This document shows positions 60,488-64,000 of a stretch of DNA of 64,000 nt, in pieces. Position 1 is the first letter of the stretch. Each line of letters opens with the position of its first letter. The notes under the pieces are model-generated. The model saw only the letters and a list, made by a program, of their open reading frames with translations. It made no database searches and was not told the DNA's origin. Location of the stretch: assembly GCA_025267735.1 (NCBI GenBank), contig CM046306.1:32505919-32569918 (forward strand). Reading direction: 5' to 3'. This stretch comes from Mactra quadrangularis. Its lineage: Eukaryota > Mollusca > Bivalvia > Venerida > Mactridae. The translations under genes were made by a program, and so were the position numbers.

Positions 60488-63400
60488 ATGTGCATGTTCA
60501 TGAACACTTCAGCTAAGTGCATCTTTAATTATATTTTTATTTTTTCAATCATGGGTTTAGTTATTCTTAAAAACAATATTCAAAATTTTGATAATTTTTA
60601 TCATCAAAAATCACACCTTTTACCAAATTCATGTTGTTCATTGAAATATGACCGTGACCAATTATTGGATTTAGGCTTAAATGTTTACAACAATCCTTGT
60701 TTATACAAAGTTGATACCGCTACTCTAAGTGTTATTAATTCACTCAAATTAGCTCCTTACCGGTCACAAAGAAAAAATAGATGTGTTGTGAAAAGTACAG
60801 TTAAAACCCCTCAGGGCATTAATAAAAACAACTTAATATACCCTAAAATATGTAACACTGTAAGTCAGATTAGTGAAAATGTGAATTGCTTGACTTTAAA
60901 CTGTAGATCCGCTGTAAATAAAGATTTTGTAATAGGTCAATATTTGAGGGAAGAAAGAATAGATTTTGCCTTACTAACAGAAACTTGGTTTTCAGATGAT
61001 AAAAAACATTTAATCGATACCTCTGATTTAAACCAAAATGGGTACAGATTAACAGTATCCAATAGACAAAATAAAGTCGGAGGGGGGATAGCTATAGCCA
61101 GTCGCATTGCAATTAATATTAATAAAATTAAGAGCGGGATTACAAGGAGCTTTGAATATGGTATATGGAAATTAATTTTCAAGAATATTGCCCTTCACTG
61201 TATTGGAATTTACAGACCCCCAGCATTAGCCACTGTTTCTCAGTTTGTAGAAGACTTCAATCAATTTATTGAAGATTTAATTCCTAACTACTCTAACCTG
61301 TTAATTATGGGCGACTTCAATTTACATCTTGAAGATAGATCCACGGCTGTGTCTGAATTTCTTAATTGTATCCATTCCTTTGGTTTAGAACAGCATGTAA
61401 ATTTTAAAACACATATTGGTGGTAACATGTTAGATCTTGTACTTACTGAAGCAGTAAATGGTATACAGGTTAAGAAATGTGATCAGGAACCTTTTTTATC
61501 AGATCATTGTGTAGTTAAGGTACTAATAAATGTTGAAAAAGAAAATATTGTGAGCAAATCTGTAAAATTCCGCAATCTTAAAAAAATCAACCATGAAAAT
61601 TTTGCTTCTGATTTGAAAGATATTACTATTGAGTGTGAAGATGTTGACTCTTATGTAAATATTTTGGAGTCAAAGCTTCAAACTACTCTTGACAAACATG
61701 CTCCTTTAGTAGAAAAAATTAAAATTCAAAGAACTCCAAAACCATGGTTTACTGATAATCTTGTCTTTCTTAAAAGTTCAATGAGAAAACAAGAAAGATT
61801 ATGGAGAAAATATGGAAAGCCTGAACAATTAGAAGCTTTCAAGGTTATGCGCAACCGTTATCATAATGAATTAAATGAAGAAAAGGTCAAATCACTAAGT
61901 CAAAAAGTTCTTGCTGCTAAAGGTGATACAAAACAATTGTATAAATTTGTTGCCGAAATGACTGGAGTAAGATCTGAGAATCCAATGCCGAAAGGCGATT
62001 CTGATCACTCCATAGCTGAAAATTTTGCTGATTATTTCTTAAATAAAATTTCAAAAATTAGGGAATCCTTGTCTCAATTTCCAACTTATTCACCGCAACA
62101 AAAGGATGTACCTAGTCTTGATCATTTTGATAATTTTACAATAGAAGAGGTCAGAGATCTTATAAGTGACTTGAATACCAAATCGTCTGAGTTAGACATA
62201 TTGCCAACAAAAGTGCTAAAATGTTATCTAAAAGAATTATTACCTCTAATTACTCATTTAATAAATATATCATTGAAACATGGAGTATTCCCTTCCAAGT
62301 GGAAAGAGGCAATTGTTAAGCCTCTTCTTAAGAAGGTGGGTCTGGATCTGGAATATGCTAATTATAGACCAGTTAGCAATTTGTCCTTCTTATCTAAGGT
62401 AATAGAAAAGGCTGCCTTAAATAGATTGAATACTCATGTTGATAAAAATAATCTTCTTCCAAAAAATCAGTCTGCATATAGACGTTTTCACTCATGTGAG
62501 TCAGCCCTCCTTAGATTGGTTAATGATCTACTGTGTGGTATGGAGAAATTAGAGGTAACTGCATTAATAGCTATTGATCTGAGTGCTGCATTTGACACTG
62601 TTGATCATGATATTTTACTAGAAGTACTTAATAATCAATATGGACTACAGAATAGTACACTCTGCTGGATTGATTCATATCTTCGCCCACGGGCATGTCG
62701 AGTCAACGTCAATACTAGTTCATCATCTGTACGTTCATTAGATTGCAGTGTTCCACAAGGTAGTTGTTTAGGTCCGTGGCTATATCTAACTTATGCAGGG
62801 ACCTTATTTGATGTTATACCATCTGATATATCAGTGCATGGTTTTGCTGATGACCACACTGCTAATAAAAGATTCTGTCCGAATAATCAGAATGAAGAAG
62901 CAAATGCCATTTCTGATCTTGAAGATTGTGCTCTAACAATAAATTCGTGGATGAATGAAAATAAATTAAAAATGAACAACTCAAAGACGGAGTTTATAAT
63001 GTTTGGAAGCAGAGCACAGTTGAAAAAATGCTTAACCCAGTCAATCAATATTGCTGGTGAAACTGTAAAATCTGTGAAGACAATTCGCTATTTAGGGGCC
63101 TTTCTTGATGAAAACTTAAGCTTTAAAGATCACATCAAAACAAAAAGTAGAACTGCTATGTTCAACTATTTACGTATCAAAAGTATTAGAAAATATTTGG
63201 ACAAAGAAGCAACAGAAACACTAGTCCTATCTTTGGTCATGTCCCACATTGATTACTGTAATCTAATCTTGTATGGAATCTCAAAATGTGATCTTAACAA
63301 ATTGCAGCGAATTCAAAACATGTGTGCCAAACTGGTATTAAGGCTAAAAAATCAGACAGTTCAAAGGATGCTTTGTACTCACTGCACTGGTTACCAGTCA

Positions 63401-63712
63401 AAGCAAGAATCAACTTTAAAATATGTACTTTCATGTACAACTGTTATTCTGGAACTGCACCTGCATACCTGACTGAAATTCTTCAAAAGCCTGTACAAAG
63501 CAGATCTGGTCTTAGATCTGCAAAATCCAAAGACCTCAATTATTTGATACCAATAAATAAGAAAAAAAACATTCAGTGACAGAAGCTTCAGTACAGTTGG
63601 TCCCATGCTATGGAATAAGCTACCAGATGATATCAAATTATCACCTACTTTGGATGTATTCAAAAAACGATTGAAAACTCATTATTTCTCTACTTTCTAT
63701 GATCTATTCTAA
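60488..63712 (+). mobile_element. LINE ORF2 (CR1/L2/Rex1-like), nearly intact, two A-tract frameshifts
   Basis: Non-LTR retrotransposon protein. The N-terminal apurinic-type endonuclease has TETWF (near residue 165), IYRPP, MGDFNLH (near 273), DLVLTE and SDHCVV (near 338). The reverse transcriptase follows: ANYRPVSNLSFLSKVIEK, AIDLSAAFDTVDHDILL (catalytic Asp), VPQGSCLGPW and GFADDH (near 783, FADD for the usual YADD), then SKTEFIMFG and IRYLGAFLDE. The first frame stops at 63472, but the typical tail (LHWLPVKARI..., then VGPMLWNKLPDDIK) continues via a missing A in the tract near 63346 and an extra A in the tract near 63562, to a stop at 63710-63712. The element is probably near full length. 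It is inactive if the indels are real. Confidence 0.9.
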
Positions 63713-64000
63713 AACTGACATTGCTTGCTAATGCCTCACCTTACAATTACGGTAAACATACTAAGTGATTGAGTGAGTGCATTGTGACATGGGAATGAGG
63801 ATTGCCTCGCTCTCGGTCATTTAATACCTTGTTTCCTTATGACTGCAATGACAACCTAAATAAATTGTCCCTTTAGGTGATGTTTCGACACCTTTGGGGA
63901 TGTATTAAGGGCCCTTTAAAGGTGATGTTTCGACACCTTTGGGGAATTGTCTGGTTAACAGTGGCATTATGTTACACTGTTCAGGACATGTCCGGTTAAC
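63713..64000 (+). mobile_element. LINE 3' UTR with 46-bp direct repeat (to window end)
   Basis: Follows the ORF2 stop. GGTGATGTTTCGACACCTTT recurs at about 63876 and 63922. The true 3' end is not visible. Confidence 0.6.

Overview
This is an AT-rich animal genome window with intron-bearing genes and dense transposon content. The gene families, the tRNA-derived SINEs whose 3' ends carry a 'gttgacacggcgttaaac'-type sequence, and the many TIR and foldback elements suggest a lophotrochozoan, most likely a bivalve mollusc; the species cannot be named from the sequence.

Four transporter genes and one transporter pseudogene account for the recognisable host coding sequence. From left to right they are: an SLC23 (nucleobase/ascorbate transporter) gene on + whose first two coding exons lie beyond the left edge (290-14976); a decayed 3' half of an MFS transporter on - (about 16118-19415); a complete 10-exon MFS gene A on + (22806-29798); a second complete MFS gene B on + (36961-44902); and a complete 12-exon SLC23 gene on - (46320-57969). 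The exon models were built by hand from splice consensus, phase and family similarity. All exon phases join cleanly.

The main architecture is a large inverted duplication. About 270-19720 is the reverse complement of about 41873-55660. Each arm carries SLC23 and the MFS 3' half in convergent (tail-to-tail) order. The inner breakpoint lies in intron 5 of MFS B, which explains why the left MFS copy has no exons 1-5; a perfect 27-bp-arm palindrome sits about 10 bp beyond it. MFS A and B are an older tandem pair with homologous 5' flanks. The left MFS copy has frameshifts, has lost exon 9 next to a tandem array, and is dead. Both SLC23 copies are intact in what can be seen. MFS A and B encode 12-TM carriers of 507 and 511 residues resembling the oxalate:formate/monocarboxylate branch. 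The SLC23 pair has unusual residues where family members bind substrate, so the substrate should not be assumed.

Mobile DNA fills the rest: a 5.57-kb TIR element inside an SLC23 intron with two further elements nested in it; a 5.4-kb hAT-like element between MFS A and B holding a nested MITE and a nested 3.2-kb TIR element with nine copies of a 14-bp motif; several MITEs and foldbacks; tRNA-derived SINEs; 3' stubs of three different LINEs; and a nearly full-length CR1/L2/Rex1-like LINE at the right edge (60488 to the window end). No rRNA, canonical tRNA gene, CRISPR array or prokaryotic-style operon is present.
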